Assembly: GCF_003697345.1 (NCBI RefSeq)
Contig: NZ_RFLY01000008.1
Location: 94,433 to 158,432, forward strand
DNA length: 64,000 nucleotides
DNA from: Solilutibacter pythonis
GTDB lineage: Bacteria > Pseudomonadota > Gammaproteobacteria > Xanthomonadales > Xanthomonadaceae
Reading direction: 5' to 3'
Positions 56,708-64,000 of the stretch are shown piece by piece (within the stretch, counting starts at the first letter, position 1; each line of letters opens with the position of its first letter). Position numbers and translations under genes: made by a program. The notes beneath the pieces were generated by a model. It saw nothing but the letters and a program-made list of their open reading frames with translations, was not told the DNA's origin and did no database searches.

Positions 56708-58609
56708 ATGACACTCCGCCATGCCCTGCTTTCGCTGGCCATCGCCACCAGCCTCGTCCCCGCCGCCAGTTTCGCCGCGCCCCCCGCGCCTCGGGAAACC
56801 GCCGACCAGTTCGTCACCCGCATCAACACCGAACTGAAAGCGATGTACCCCGAGATCACCGTGCCGCAATGGCTGGCCGCCACCTACATCAGCGACGACA
56901 CCCAGATGCTCGCCGCCAAGAGCGACGAACGCTGGCTGACCCTGCTGAACCAGTGGATCGAGCAGGCCAAGCAGTACGAAGGCCAGAAGATGTCCGCCGA
57001 AAGCGCACGCACGCTGCGGCTGTTGAAACTCTCGGCCTCGATGCCGCCGCCGAAGAACCCGGCGCACCTGGCCGAGCTCACCCGCATCGCCAGCAAGATG
57101 GGCGGCATGTACGGCGCGGGCACTTACTGCAAAGGCGAAGGCGAGACGAAGAGCTGCCGCCAGTTGGGCGAGCTGGAAGACGTGCTGCGCACCAGCCGCG
57201 ACTACGACGCCCAGCTCGACGCCTGGGCCGGCTGGCACACCATCGCCCAGCCGATGCGCAAGGACTACCAACGCTTCGTCGAGCTTTCCAACGAAGGGGC
57301 GCAGGGGCTCGGCTTCGCCAACACCGGCGAACTGTGGCGTTCGGGCTACGACATGACGCCGGCCGAGATCGCCGCCGAGACCGACCGCCTATGGGAACAG
57401 GTCAAACCGCTGTACGAGGAACTGCACTGCTACACCCGTGACAAACTGGAGCGGAAATACCCCGGCAAGGGTTCGGTGGACGGCTTACTGCCGGCGCACC
57501 TGATGGGCAATATGTGGCAGCAGGACTGGGGCAACCTGTGGGACATGCTGGCGCCCTACCCCGATGCCGGCAGCCTCGACATCACCGGCGCGCTGGAGAA
57601 GCAATACCAGGACGCCCTCGCCGCTGAAAAGGCCAAGCCCGCCGGCCGTGGCGCGGAAGAAATCGAACGTGCCGCGCAAAAGGACATCGCCGTCAAGATG
57701 ACCCGCCGCGCCGAGGATTTCTACACCTCGCTCGGCATGCCGAAACTACCTGAGAGCTACTGGAGGAACACCCAGTTCATCAAGCCGCGCGACCGTGACG
57801 TGGTCTGCCACGCCAGCGCCTGGGACATGGACATGAAGGGCGACGTGCGCACCAAGATGTGCATCAAGCCGAACGAGGAGGAATTCACCACCATCTATCA
57901 CGAGCTGGGCCACATTTATTACGACTTGGCCTACAACGTGCAGCCGGCGATGTTCCAGGCCGGCGCGCACGATGGCTTCCACGAGGCGATCGGCGATGTC
58001 ATCGTGCTGGCGATGACGCCGGAATACCTGCAATCCATCGGGCTGGTGGAGAAACAGAAGCAATCCGACGAAGCGCTCATCAACTCGCAGATGCGGATGG
58101 CCCTGGCCAAAGTCGCCTTCATGCCGTTCGGCCTCATGATCGACCGCTGGCGCTGGGGCGTGTTCGACGGCTCGATCAAGCCCGGCGAATACAACCGAGC
58201 ATGGTGGGACCTGAAGGCCAGGTATCAGGGCGTGGCTCCGGCCATGCCGCGTGGCGAGGAATTCTTCGACCCGGGCGCGAAGTACCACGTGCCGGGCAAC
58301 ACCCCATACACCCGCTACTTCCTCTCGCACGTGCTGCAATTCCAGTTCTACAAATCACTGTGCGATGCCGCCGGCCACAAAGGCCCGCTCTACCAGTGCA
58401 GCTTCTACGGCAACAAGGAAGCCGGCAAGCGCTACTGGGCGATGCTCTCGAAAGGCGCCAGCCAACCCTGGCAGCGGACCATGAAAGAACTCACCGGCGG
58501 CGAAAAGATGGACGCCGGCGCCGTGCTGGAATACTTCGCGCCACTGCGAGGCTGGCTCAAGCAGCAAAACGCCGGCAAGCAATGCGGCTGGAATGCGCCA
58601 CAGGGCTGA
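56708..58609 (+). CDS. M2-family peptidyl-dipeptidase (ACE-like)
   Basis: A 633-residue exported zinc peptidase. The signal peptide is MTLRHALLSLAIATSLVPAASFA. The zinc motif HELGH near residue 398 is followed by the EAIGD glutamate (FHEAIGDV), the pattern of angiotensin-converting enzyme. Other landmarks are TMIxHELGHIYYD-like YHELGHIYYDLAY and QFYKSLCDAAG near the C-terminus. Bacterial ACE homologues, including one described in Xanthomonas, release C-terminal dipeptides. Single-domain. Likely periplasmic peptide degradation. Confidence 0.93.
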   Translation: MTLRHALLSLAIATSLVPAASFAAPPAPRETADQFVTRINTELKAMYPEITVPQWLAATYISDDTQMLAAKSDERWLTLLNQWIEQAKQYEGQKMSAESARTLRLLKLSASMPPPKNPAHLAELTRIASKMGGMYGAGTYCKGEGETKSCRQLGELEDVLRTSRDYDAQLDAWAGWHTIAQPMRKDYQRFVELSNEGAQGLGFANTGELWRSGYDMTPAEIAAETDRLWEQVKPLYEELHCYTRDKLERKYPGKGSVDGLLPAHLMGNMWQQDWGNLWDMLAPYPDAGSLDITGALEKQYQDALAAEKAKPAGRGAEEIERAAQKDIAVKMTRRAEDFYTSLGMPKLPESYWRNTQFIKPRDRDVVCHASAWDMDMKGDVRTKMCIKPNEEEFTTIYHELGHIYYDLAYNVQPAMFQAGAHDGFHEAIGDVIVLAMTPEYLQSIGLVEKQKQSDEALINSQMRMALAKVAFMPFGLMIDRWRWGVFDGSIKPGEYNRAWWDLKARYQGVAPAMPRGEEFFDPGAKYHVPGNTPYTRYFLSHVLQFQFYKSLCDAAGHKGPLYQCSFYGNKEAGKRYWAMLSKGASQPWQRTMKELTGGEKMDAGAVLEYFAPLRGWLKQQNAGKQCGWNAPQG

Positions 58610-58643
58610 ATCTCCTCCGCCACAAGGCGGCCATGCCCGGCAC

Positions 58644-58671
58644 GGAAAGGCGGCGAACAGGCCGCCTTTCC
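58644..58671 (+). terminator. Hairpin after the M2 peptidase
   Basis: GGAAAGGCGGC and GGCCGCCTTTCC-type arms (GCCGCCTTTCC) form an 11-base perfect stem around GAACAG. No T-run follows, so it is a weak intrinsic terminator. The rest of 58610-58771 has nothing I can support. Confidence 0.55.
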
Positions 58672-58771
58672 CACGGCGTTCAGCGCACCGGCTGAAACCC
58701 GAGACAACAGGCCATCCCCGCCGGGCAAACGCCGGCCGGCGAGCCGGACAAACCCATTGACGCCGGTCGCT

Positions 58772-59998
58772 TCAGAGCTTGTCGATCGGCTCCAGCGCCA
58801 CCGCCTCCTCCAGGCAACCCGGCGCGCGCGGCCGGCGATTGTGCTCCCAGCGCCAGAACAACCAGCCGAGAACGGTCAGCACGGCGGCCCCCATCGACAA
58901 TTGCAACAGGTCGTGGCTCAGCCACGGCGATACCAGTCCGGCAATCACCGAATTGCAGACCAGATTGCAAAAAGCCTGTAGCGAGGAGGCCGCGCCACGC
59001 GCACCCGGATACATGTCAAGCAACGCCAGACTGAGCACCGGGAACACCAGGGCGATGCCGAAGGCATTGAGCGCGATGGGCGACACCGTAGGCAGCACGC
59101 CCGGCAGCTCGACGCCGGCGTGATAAGCGATATTGACGATGGCGGCCAGCAGACAGCAGGCGAAGCCAAGGCGAATCTGCCGCACCCCCGCCACCCGTCC
59201 CACCATCCGCCCGGAGGCGAATGCGCCGAGCATCATCCCGCCGATCATCGGAATGAAGAACCAACCAAACCCCTTCTGGCCCAGCCTCAAATGATCGATC
59301 ACCAGCGCCGGCGCCGAAGCGATGTAGAGGAACAATGCGGCAAAGTTCAAACTGCCGGCCATCGCCAGCCGCATCAGCCGGGCATTGCGCAGCATGCCCA
59401 GATAACCGCGCAGCACCGCGCCCATCCGCAGGGGATGGCGCTGCGCCGGCGGCAGGGTTTCCGGCAACCGCCAGAGCACCATGAGGATCATCGCCAAAGC
59501 GAACAACACCAGGAACCAGAAGATCGATGGCCAAGCCGACCAACCCAAGAGCCACGCGCCGACCAGCGGCGCCACCGCCGGCGCCACACCGAAGATCATC
59601 GATACCCTGCTCATCAGCCGCTGCGCGTCGTCGCCATGAAAGACATCGCGGATCACCGCACGGCCGATGATCAGCCCGACGCCGGCCGAAAGCCCCTGCA
59701 ACACACGGAACGCCAGCAGCATCGGCAGCGAGGTGGACAGCGCGCAACCAGCCGAGGCGATGGCGAACACCACCAACCCTCCGATGATCACCCCGCGCCG
59801 CCCCAGCGCATCGGACAACGGGCCGTGCACGATGCTCATCATTGCATAGGCCAGCAGATAGGCACTGATGGTCTGCTGCATCGCCAGCTTGTCGGCGCCG
59901 AACTGCCTGCCAATGTCGGGGAAAGCAGGGAAAAGGGTATCGATCGAGAACGGGCCGAACATCGCCAACGCCCCCAGCACGGGCGCCAGCCGGCGCAT
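58772..59998 (-). CDS. Bcr/CflA-family MFS efflux transporter
   Basis: A 408-residue drug-efflux permease of the major facilitator superfamily with twelve helices. It opens with [61 protein letters not shown], containing the family's FxIDxxLPAxP-like start and the DALGRR loop motif. The ATG at 59998 is used; a GTG at 60019 that overlaps the small upstream ORF stop (GTGA) is also possible. The substrate is not decidable; the family exports bicyclomycin, chloramphenicol or sulfonamides. Confidence 0.87.
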   Translation of the reverse strand: MRRLAPVLGALAMFGPFSIDTLFPAFPDIGRQFGADKLAMQQTISAYLLAYAMMSIVHGPLSDALGRRGVIIGGLVVFAIASAGCALSTSLPMLLAFRVLQGLSAGVGLIIGRAVIRDVFHGDDAQRLMSRVSMIFGVAPAVAPLVGAWLLGWSAWPSIFWFLVLFALAMILMVLWRLPETLPPAQRHPLRMGAVLRGYLGMLRNARLMRLAMAGSLNFAALFLYIASAPALVIDHLRLGQKGFGWFFIPMIGGMMLGAFASGRMVGRVAGVRQIRLGFACCLLAAIVNIAYHAGVELPGVLPTVSPIALNAFGIALVFPVLSLALLDMYPGARGAASSLQAFCNLVCNSVIAGLVSPWLSHDLLQLSMGAAVLTVLGWLFWRWEHNRRPRAPGCLEEAVALEPIDKL

Positions 59999-60015
59999 AT
60001 CGGCGCTGGCCCGAC

Positions 60016-60210
60016 TCACTTCGCCACGGCCGACAGTCGCCGCGGCAATCGTTCGATACGGGCGATCGCGGCGGCCGAAACCGCCTCGGTACGGCCATTG
60101 GCCGGCCAATAGAAGGTGAGCGGCGCAACCGCCCGCCTCGCCACGGGCGCGGGCTTCGCGGCGGCGGGCGTGGCGGCCGGTTGGCGGCGCTTGCGGGCGT
60201 TGCGGGACAT
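60016..60210 (-). CDS. Small basic Pro/Ala-rich ORF upstream of the MFS gene
   Basis: A 64-residue reading frame ([25 protein letters not shown] at the start, then [29 protein letters not shown]). It is strongly basic and runs divergent from the gcvP promoter. Its stop overlaps a possible GTG start of the transporter. I do not recognise it; no ribosome-binding site is clear, and it may be non-coding. Confidence 0.35.
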   Translation of the reverse strand: MSRNARKRRQPAATPAAAKPAPVARRAVAPLTFYWPANGRTEAVSAAAIARIERLPRRLSAVAK

Positions 60211-60258
60211 GGACGAAGCGCCGCTCGAGAGAGGCCGCATCATAACGATACCGATGGC

Positions 60259-60264
60259 TATAAT
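60259..60264 (+). promoter_or_regulatory. -10 box of the glycine riboswitch transcript
   Basis: A perfect TATAAT six bases before the first riboswitch pairing element (60271). The -35 region at the expected distance (around 60236) is weak. Together with the aptamer start it places the transcript start near 60270. Confidence 0.7.
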
Positions 60265-60270
60265 CGCCGG

Positions 60271-60439
60271 GCAGTGGGAGAGGCGGCCGCGAGCCGCTGC
60301 CGAAGGCGCAACCGCCCGAAATCGCTCAGGTCAGTGACCGCTGCAAGCATCGAGACTCTGGAGAGACCGGCCCCGCGCCGGCGCCGAAGGGGCAAGACGG
60401 CAGCCGCCGTTCAAACTCTCAGGCAAAAGGACAGAGGGG
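60271..60439 (+). promoter_or_regulatory. Tandem glycine riboswitch
   Basis: Two glycine aptamers in series. Aptamer 1 (60271-60345): P1 GCAG (60271-60274) with CTGC (60341-60344), conserved GGGAGAGG at 60276 and GCCGAAGGCGCAA at 60299. Aptamer 2 (60356-60439): P1 CTCTG (60356-60360) with CAGAG (60432-60436), GGAGAGA at 60360, GCCGAAGGGGCAA at 60383 and CAGGCAAAAGGACAGAGGGG at 60420. The gcvP start lies 36 bases downstream. Glycine riboswitches usually turn gcv expression on when glycine binds; that is known for the family. The rest of the gap 59999-60474 holds the small basic ORF and this element. Confidence 0.93.
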
Positions 60440-60474
60440 CGTTCATTGCCTGCGGCATCGCGCCGCGCCACCGG

Positions 60475-63429
60475 ATGCCTGCCACCATGCCCCACGTCCC
60501 CACGCTTGCCGTACTCGAAGACCGCGACGCCTTCATCGCCCGCCACATCGGCCCCAACGACGCCGAGATCGCCCACATGTTGAAGGTGATCGGCCACGAC
60601 TCGCTGGACGCGATGACCGAAGCCATCGTCCCCGGCAAAATCCGCTTGAGCGAACCGCTGAACCTGCCCGGCGCGATGACCGAAGTCGAGGCATTGGCGG
60701 ACATCCGCGCCATCGCCGATAAGAACGTGGTGTTCAGGAGCTTCATCGGCCAGGGTTATTACGGCACCCATACGCCGAACGTCATCCTGCGCAATCTGCT
60801 GGAAAACCCGGCCTGGTACACCGCCTACACGCCCTATCAAGCGGAAATCTCGCAAGGCCGCATGGAAGCGCTGATCAACTTCCAGACCCTGTGCGCCGAC
60901 CTCACCGGCATGGAGATCGCCAACGCCTCGCTGCTGGACGAAGGCACCGCCGCCGCCGAGGCAATGACCCTCGCCAAGCGTTCGGCCAAATCGAAATCGA
61001 ATACCTTCCTGGTCTCCGGCGACACCCATCCGCAGACGCTCGACGTACTGGCGACGCGCGCCCGGCCACTCGGCATCACCATCGAGGTGGCAGGTTCGAC
61101 CGACGCCTTCCACGCCGCGCTCGCCCAAGGCGACTACTTCGGCGTGCTGGTGTCGTATCCGGCCTCCAGCGGCTGGATCGCCGATTGGAGCAAGGATGCC
61201 GAAGTCATCCACGCGCACAACGCACTGTTCGTCGTCGCCACCGACCTGCTGGCGCTGACACTCCTGAAACCACCGGGAGAAATGGGCGCCGACATCGTGA
61301 TCGGCAACGCCCAGCGCTTCGGCGTGCCGTTCGGCTTCGGCGGCCCGCACGCCGCTTTCATGGCCTGCCGCGATGCCTACAAGCGCAACATGCCCGGCCG
61401 CCTGATCGGCGTCTCCATCGACGCCGAAGGCAACAAGGCCTACCGCCTAACCCTACAAACCCGCGAGCAGCACATCCGCCGCGAGAAAGCCACCTCCAAC
61501 ATCTGCACCGCGCAGGTGCTGCTGGCGGTGATGGCCTCGATGTACGCCGTCTACCACGGCCCCGAGGGCCTGAAGCGAATCGCCGGACGCGTGGCCCGCT
61601 ACACCGCTCTCCTCGCCACCGGGCTGAAACAACTCGGCTTGAAGGCCGTGCACGCGACCGCCTTCGACACGCTCTGCCTGGAAGCCGGCGACCAGAGCGA
61701 AGCCGTCCTCGCCCGCGCGCAGGCGCTTGGCGTCAACCTGCGGGTGCGCGGAAACGGCTCGATCTGCGTCTCGCTGGACGAAACCACCACGCGCGACGAC
61801 CTGGCGCTGCTGTTGCGCATCTTCGGCGACGATGACGCGCGCCTCGACATCGACCAGCTCGATGCCGAGGCGCCCGCGCTAATTCCCGCGGAACTCCGCC
61901 GCACAAGCACCTTCCTCACCCACCCGGTATTCAACACCCACCACAGCGAGCACGAAATGCTGCGCTACATGCGCGGGCTGGCCGACAAGGATCTGGCGAT
62001 GGATCGCACCATGATCCCGCTCGGCTCCTGCACCATGAAGCTCAACGCCACCGCCGAGATGGTCCCGGTGACCTGGCCGCAATTCGCCAACATCCACCCG
62101 CTCGCCCCCGCCGGGCAGGCCGAAGGCTACCGGGCACTGATCGCCGGGCTGGAAGCGATGCTGGTCGAATGCACCGGCTACGACGCGGTCAGCCTGCAAC
62201 CCAACTCCGGCGCGCAGGGCGAATACGCCGGCCTGCTGGCGATCCGCGCGTATCACGCCAGCCGTGGCGACCACCAGCGCAACATCTGCCTGATTCCCGA
62301 ATCCGCCCACGGCACCAACCCGGCCTCGGCGCAGTTGTGCGGCATGAAGGTGGTGGTGGTCGCCTGCGACCGCGACGGCAACGTCGATGTCGAAGACCTG
62401 CGCGCCAAGGCCGAAAAGCACAAGCACGATCTCGCCGCGATCATGATCACCTACCCCTCCACCCACGGCGTGTTCGAGGAGGCGATCGTCGAAATCTGCG
62501 AGATCGTCCACGCCAACGGCGGACAGGTCTATACCGATGGCGCCAACATGAACGCGCTGGTCGGTGTGGCCAAGCCGGGCAAATGGGGATCGGACGTCTC
62601 CCACCTCAACCTGCACAAAACCTTCTGCATCCCGCATGGCGGCGGCGGTCCCGGCGTCGGCCCGTGCGCGGTCAAGTCGCACCTCGCGCCATTCCTGCCC
62701 AAACCGGCGGCCGGCGGCGCGTTCGAGACCGAAGGCGTGGGCGAAGGCGGCCCGGTCAGCGCCGCCACCTACGGCAGCGCCAGCATCCTGCCGATCTCGT
62801 GGATGTACATCGCGATGATGGGCGCTGCCGGGCTGCGCCGCGCGACGCAAGTAGCGCTGCTTAACGCCAATTACATCGCCAAGCGCCTCGCCCCGCATTA
62901 CCCCACGCTCTACACCGGCCGCAACGGCATGGTCGCGCACGAGTGCATCCTCGACCTGCGCCCGATCAAGGACGCCACCGGCATCAGTGCCGAGGATGTC
63001 GCCAAACGCCTGGTCGATTTCGGCTTCCACGCACCGACGCTCTCCTTCCCCGTTGCCGGCACCCTGATGGTGGAACCCACCGAGAGCGAATCGCAGCACG
63101 AACTCGACCGCTTCATCGACGCCATGATCCAGATCCGCGACGAAATCCGCATGGTCGAGGAAGGCCGGCTCGACCGTGAGGACAACCCGCTCAAACACGC
63201 CCCGCACACCGCCACCCAGGCAATGGCCGCCGACTGGAAACACGCCTACGGCCGAGAGCTGGCGGTGTTCCCGCTCGAATCGCTGAAACGGCAGAAATAT
63301 TGGCCGCCGGTGGCGCGGGTGGACAACGTCTACGGCGACAAAAACATATTCTGCGCCTGCATCCCGATGAGCGCCTTCGCCGATCTCGGCCACGAACCGG
63401 AAGCATTCAGCGAACCGATGGCGAGCTGA
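60475..63429 (+). CDS. gcvP: Glycine dehydrogenase (decarboxylating), P protein
   Basis: Decarboxylates glycine with pyridoxal phosphate and passes the aminomethyl group to lipoyl GcvH. The single-chain homodimeric form: the N-terminal half ([60 protein letters not shown]) and the C-terminal half with [15 protein letters not shown] and the PLP lysine in [17 protein letters not shown] near residue 715. The start is one of two close ATGs (60475 or 60487). gcvT and gcvH are not beside it, so gcvP is a separate unit here, controlled by the riboswitch. Confidence 0.96.
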   Translation: MPATMPHVPTLAVLEDRDAFIARHIGPNDAEIAHMLKVIGHDSLDAMTEAIVPGKIRLSEPLNLPGAMTEVEALADIRAIADKNVVFRSFIGQGYYGTHTPNVILRNLLENPAWYTAYTPYQAEISQGRMEALINFQTLCADLTGMEIANASLLDEGTAAAEAMTLAKRSAKSKSNTFLVSGDTHPQTLDVLATRARPLGITIEVAGSTDAFHAALAQGDYFGVLVSYPASSGWIADWSKDAEVIHAHNALFVVATDLLALTLLKPPGEMGADIVIGNAQRFGVPFGFGGPHAAFMACRDAYKRNMPGRLIGVSIDAEGNKAYRLTLQTREQHIRREKATSNICTAQVLLAVMASMYAVYHGPEGLKRIAGRVARYTALLATGLKQLGLKAVHATAFDTLCLEAGDQSEAVLARAQALGVNLRVRGNGSICVSLDETTTRDDLALLLRIFGDDDARLDIDQLDAEAPALIPAELRRTSTFLTHPVFNTHHSEHEMLRYMRGLADKDLAMDRTMIPLGSCTMKLNATAEMVPVTWPQFANIHPLAPAGQAEGYRALIAGLEAMLVECTGYDAVSLQPNSGAQGEYAGLLAIRAYHASRGDHQRNICLIPESAHGTNPASAQLCGMKVVVVACDRDGNVDVEDLRAKAEKHKHDLAAIMITYPSTHGVFEEAIVEICEIVHANGGQVYTDGANMNALVGVAKPGKWGSDVSHLNLHKTFCIPHGGGGPGVGPCAVKSHLAPFLPKPAAGGAFETEGVGEGGPVSAATYGSASILPISWMYIAMMGAAGLRRATQVALLNANYIAKRLAPHYPTLYTGRNGMVAHECILDLRPIKDATGISAEDVAKRLVDFGFHAPTLSFPVAGTLMVEPTESESQHELDRFIDAMIQIRDEIRMVEEGRLDREDNPLKHAPHTATQAMAADWKHAYGRELAVFPLESLKRQKYWPPVARVDNVYGDKNIFCACIPMSAFADLGHEPEAFSEPMAS

Positions 63430-63453
63430 CCGGCAACCTCTCATACCCGCAAA

Positions 63454-63475
63454 AGGCCACGGGAACCCGTGGCCT
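63454..63475 (+). terminator. Hairpin after gcvP
   Basis: AGGCCACGGG and CCCGTGGCCT are perfect ten-base arms separated by two bases (tight loop). There is no T-run, so Rho-independent function is doubtful. The rest of 63430-63665 has no gene I can support. Confidence 0.5.
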
Positions 63476-63665
63476 GCGCTGTTACCGATAGCCCCCGATC
63501 CAGTCACCCCGACAGGGGGCTTTCGAATGACTGCGAGACTTCATGAATCGACCAGAAGCTCGGAAGCTCGCTGGCGGGCGACAGGTTGGCGTTCATGCCT
63601 ACCGCATTACCGGCTGCCGTAGAACTCGACCCTGATAGCATCGAGCGCTTCGAGCCTTGGATGGC

Positions 63666-64000
63666 TCAGCCGAGCGACAACGCCCTGGCCTGCGTCTGTT
63701 GCTGCGCCTGCTGCTGGTTCTGCGCCGCCAGTCGCTCCTCGCGTTGCTGGTTGGCTTGCAGCGTCTGTTGAATGCTCTCTTGCAGCGGCGGCGCTTCGGC
63801 GGTCACGTTCAGCCAGATGCATTGGCCCGGCGTCGTGCCGATGACATGTAATTGGTTGCCCAGCATCGTCACCCCGGCCACGCGCTCGGCATCGTGGATG
63901 CCGCTTCGCTTGGCTTCCAGCAACGCCTGCGCGACCACTGCGTCGCCAACGTGGGCGGGCGTTTGGCCGCGCAGTGCGCTGAACATCGCCCGGTCGTCGG
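63666..64000 (-). CDS. Partial protein with XVIPCD-like C-terminal domain
   Basis: The C-terminal 111 or so residues of a larger protein whose start is beyond the right edge (the frame is open up to base 64000: DDRAMFSALRG). The region VGDAVVAQALLEAKRSGIHDAERVAGVTMLGNQLHVIGT, followed by a Gln-rich tail (LQANQQREERLAAQNQQQAQQQ), resembles the conserved XVIPCD domain of Xanthomonadales type IV secretion effectors (X-Tfe), which target rival bacteria through VirD4. The effector domain is not in view, and no immunity gene is seen on the left. Confidence 0.6.
   Translation of the reverse strand, partial: DDRAMFSALRGQTPAHVGDAVVAQALLEAKRSGIHDAERVAGVTMLGNQLHVIGTTPGQCIWLNVTAEAPPLQESIQQTLQANQQREERLAAQNQQQAQQQTQARALSLG

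Noticed and set aside
61879..63507. A 542-residue minus-strand frame opposite gcvP
   Set aside because: Shadow frame; the gcvP domains are on the other strand.

Overview
The window is a 64 kb stretch of a high-GC gammaproteobacterial chromosome, most consistent with the order Xanthomonadales (family Lysobacteraceae/Xanthomonadaceae). The reasons are the gene orders pcnB-folK-panBCD, bamC-dapA/gcvR-bcp, rpoE-rseA-mucD and minCDE, and a C-terminal domain at the right edge that resembles XVIPCD, the domain of Xanthomonadales type IV effectors. Genus and species cannot be fixed from the sequence alone. Most of the window is tightly packed housekeeping DNA, with many ATGA/GTGA stop-start overlaps.

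Layout. 1-2.5 kb: metG (5' end cut off) and an RnfB-like ferredoxin. 2.5-10 kb: a TraB/GumN protein, mutL, an AMIN-amidase, tsaE and nnrD on the minus strand, then queG. 10-15.7 kb: minus-strand operon pcnB-folK-panB-panC-panD followed by pgi. 15.7-16.2 kb: tRNA-Glu(CTC) and a 7Fe ferredoxin. 16.3-20.7 kb: a three-gene cluster (DUF4198-like exported protein, six-loop EF-hand protein, haem/haemoglobin-type TonB receptor) behind a near-palindromic Fur-like box. 20.7-27.5 kb: bamC-dapA diverging from gcvR-bcp, then a PIN-PhoH ATPase, two membrane proteins, thiD and a hydrolase. 27.5-33.2 kb: tRNA-Arg(CCT), an ALDH7-type dehydrogenase, pyrD-murB-transporter and a PAP2 phosphatase. 33.2-36.4 kb: ispG and xseA diverge around a 547-bp gap that holds a long CCAN microsatellite. 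36.4-41.4 kb: an aldehyde dehydrogenase, an ECF sigma/anti-sigma pair and an MsbA-type exporter. 41.6-45.9 kb: the sigma-E unit rpoE-rseA-(GNAT)-(ParB-like)-mucD with an excellent sigma-E promoter. 46-52.4 kb: a fatty-acid oxidation multienzyme, an AlkA-like glycosylase, a DUF423 protein, an SRPBCC protein and a two-component system. 52.5-55.6 kb: GNAT-minCDE and a HEAGH metallopeptidase-like protein. 55.7-60 kb: a DMT permease, an ACE-like M2 peptidase and a Bcr/CflA efflux pump. 60.2-63.4 kb: a tandem glycine riboswitch and gcvP. The right edge holds a partial XVIPCD-like protein.

Connections. Glycine catabolism appears twice: gcvR, the glycine cleavage repressor, and riboswitch-controlled gcvP. 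Envelope stress and envelope building recur (rpoE/rseA/mucD, bamC, amidase, murB, PAP2, MsbA-like exporter, min system). The parts that most merit a second look are the Fur-boxed EF-hand/TonB cluster with related hairpins around it, the microsatellite in the ispG/xseA divergent promoter region, -10 boxes placed so close to start codons that transcripts would be leaderless, the two genes inserted in the sigma-E unit, and the effector-like protein at the edge. No CRISPR array, IS element, prophage or rRNA gene was seen.
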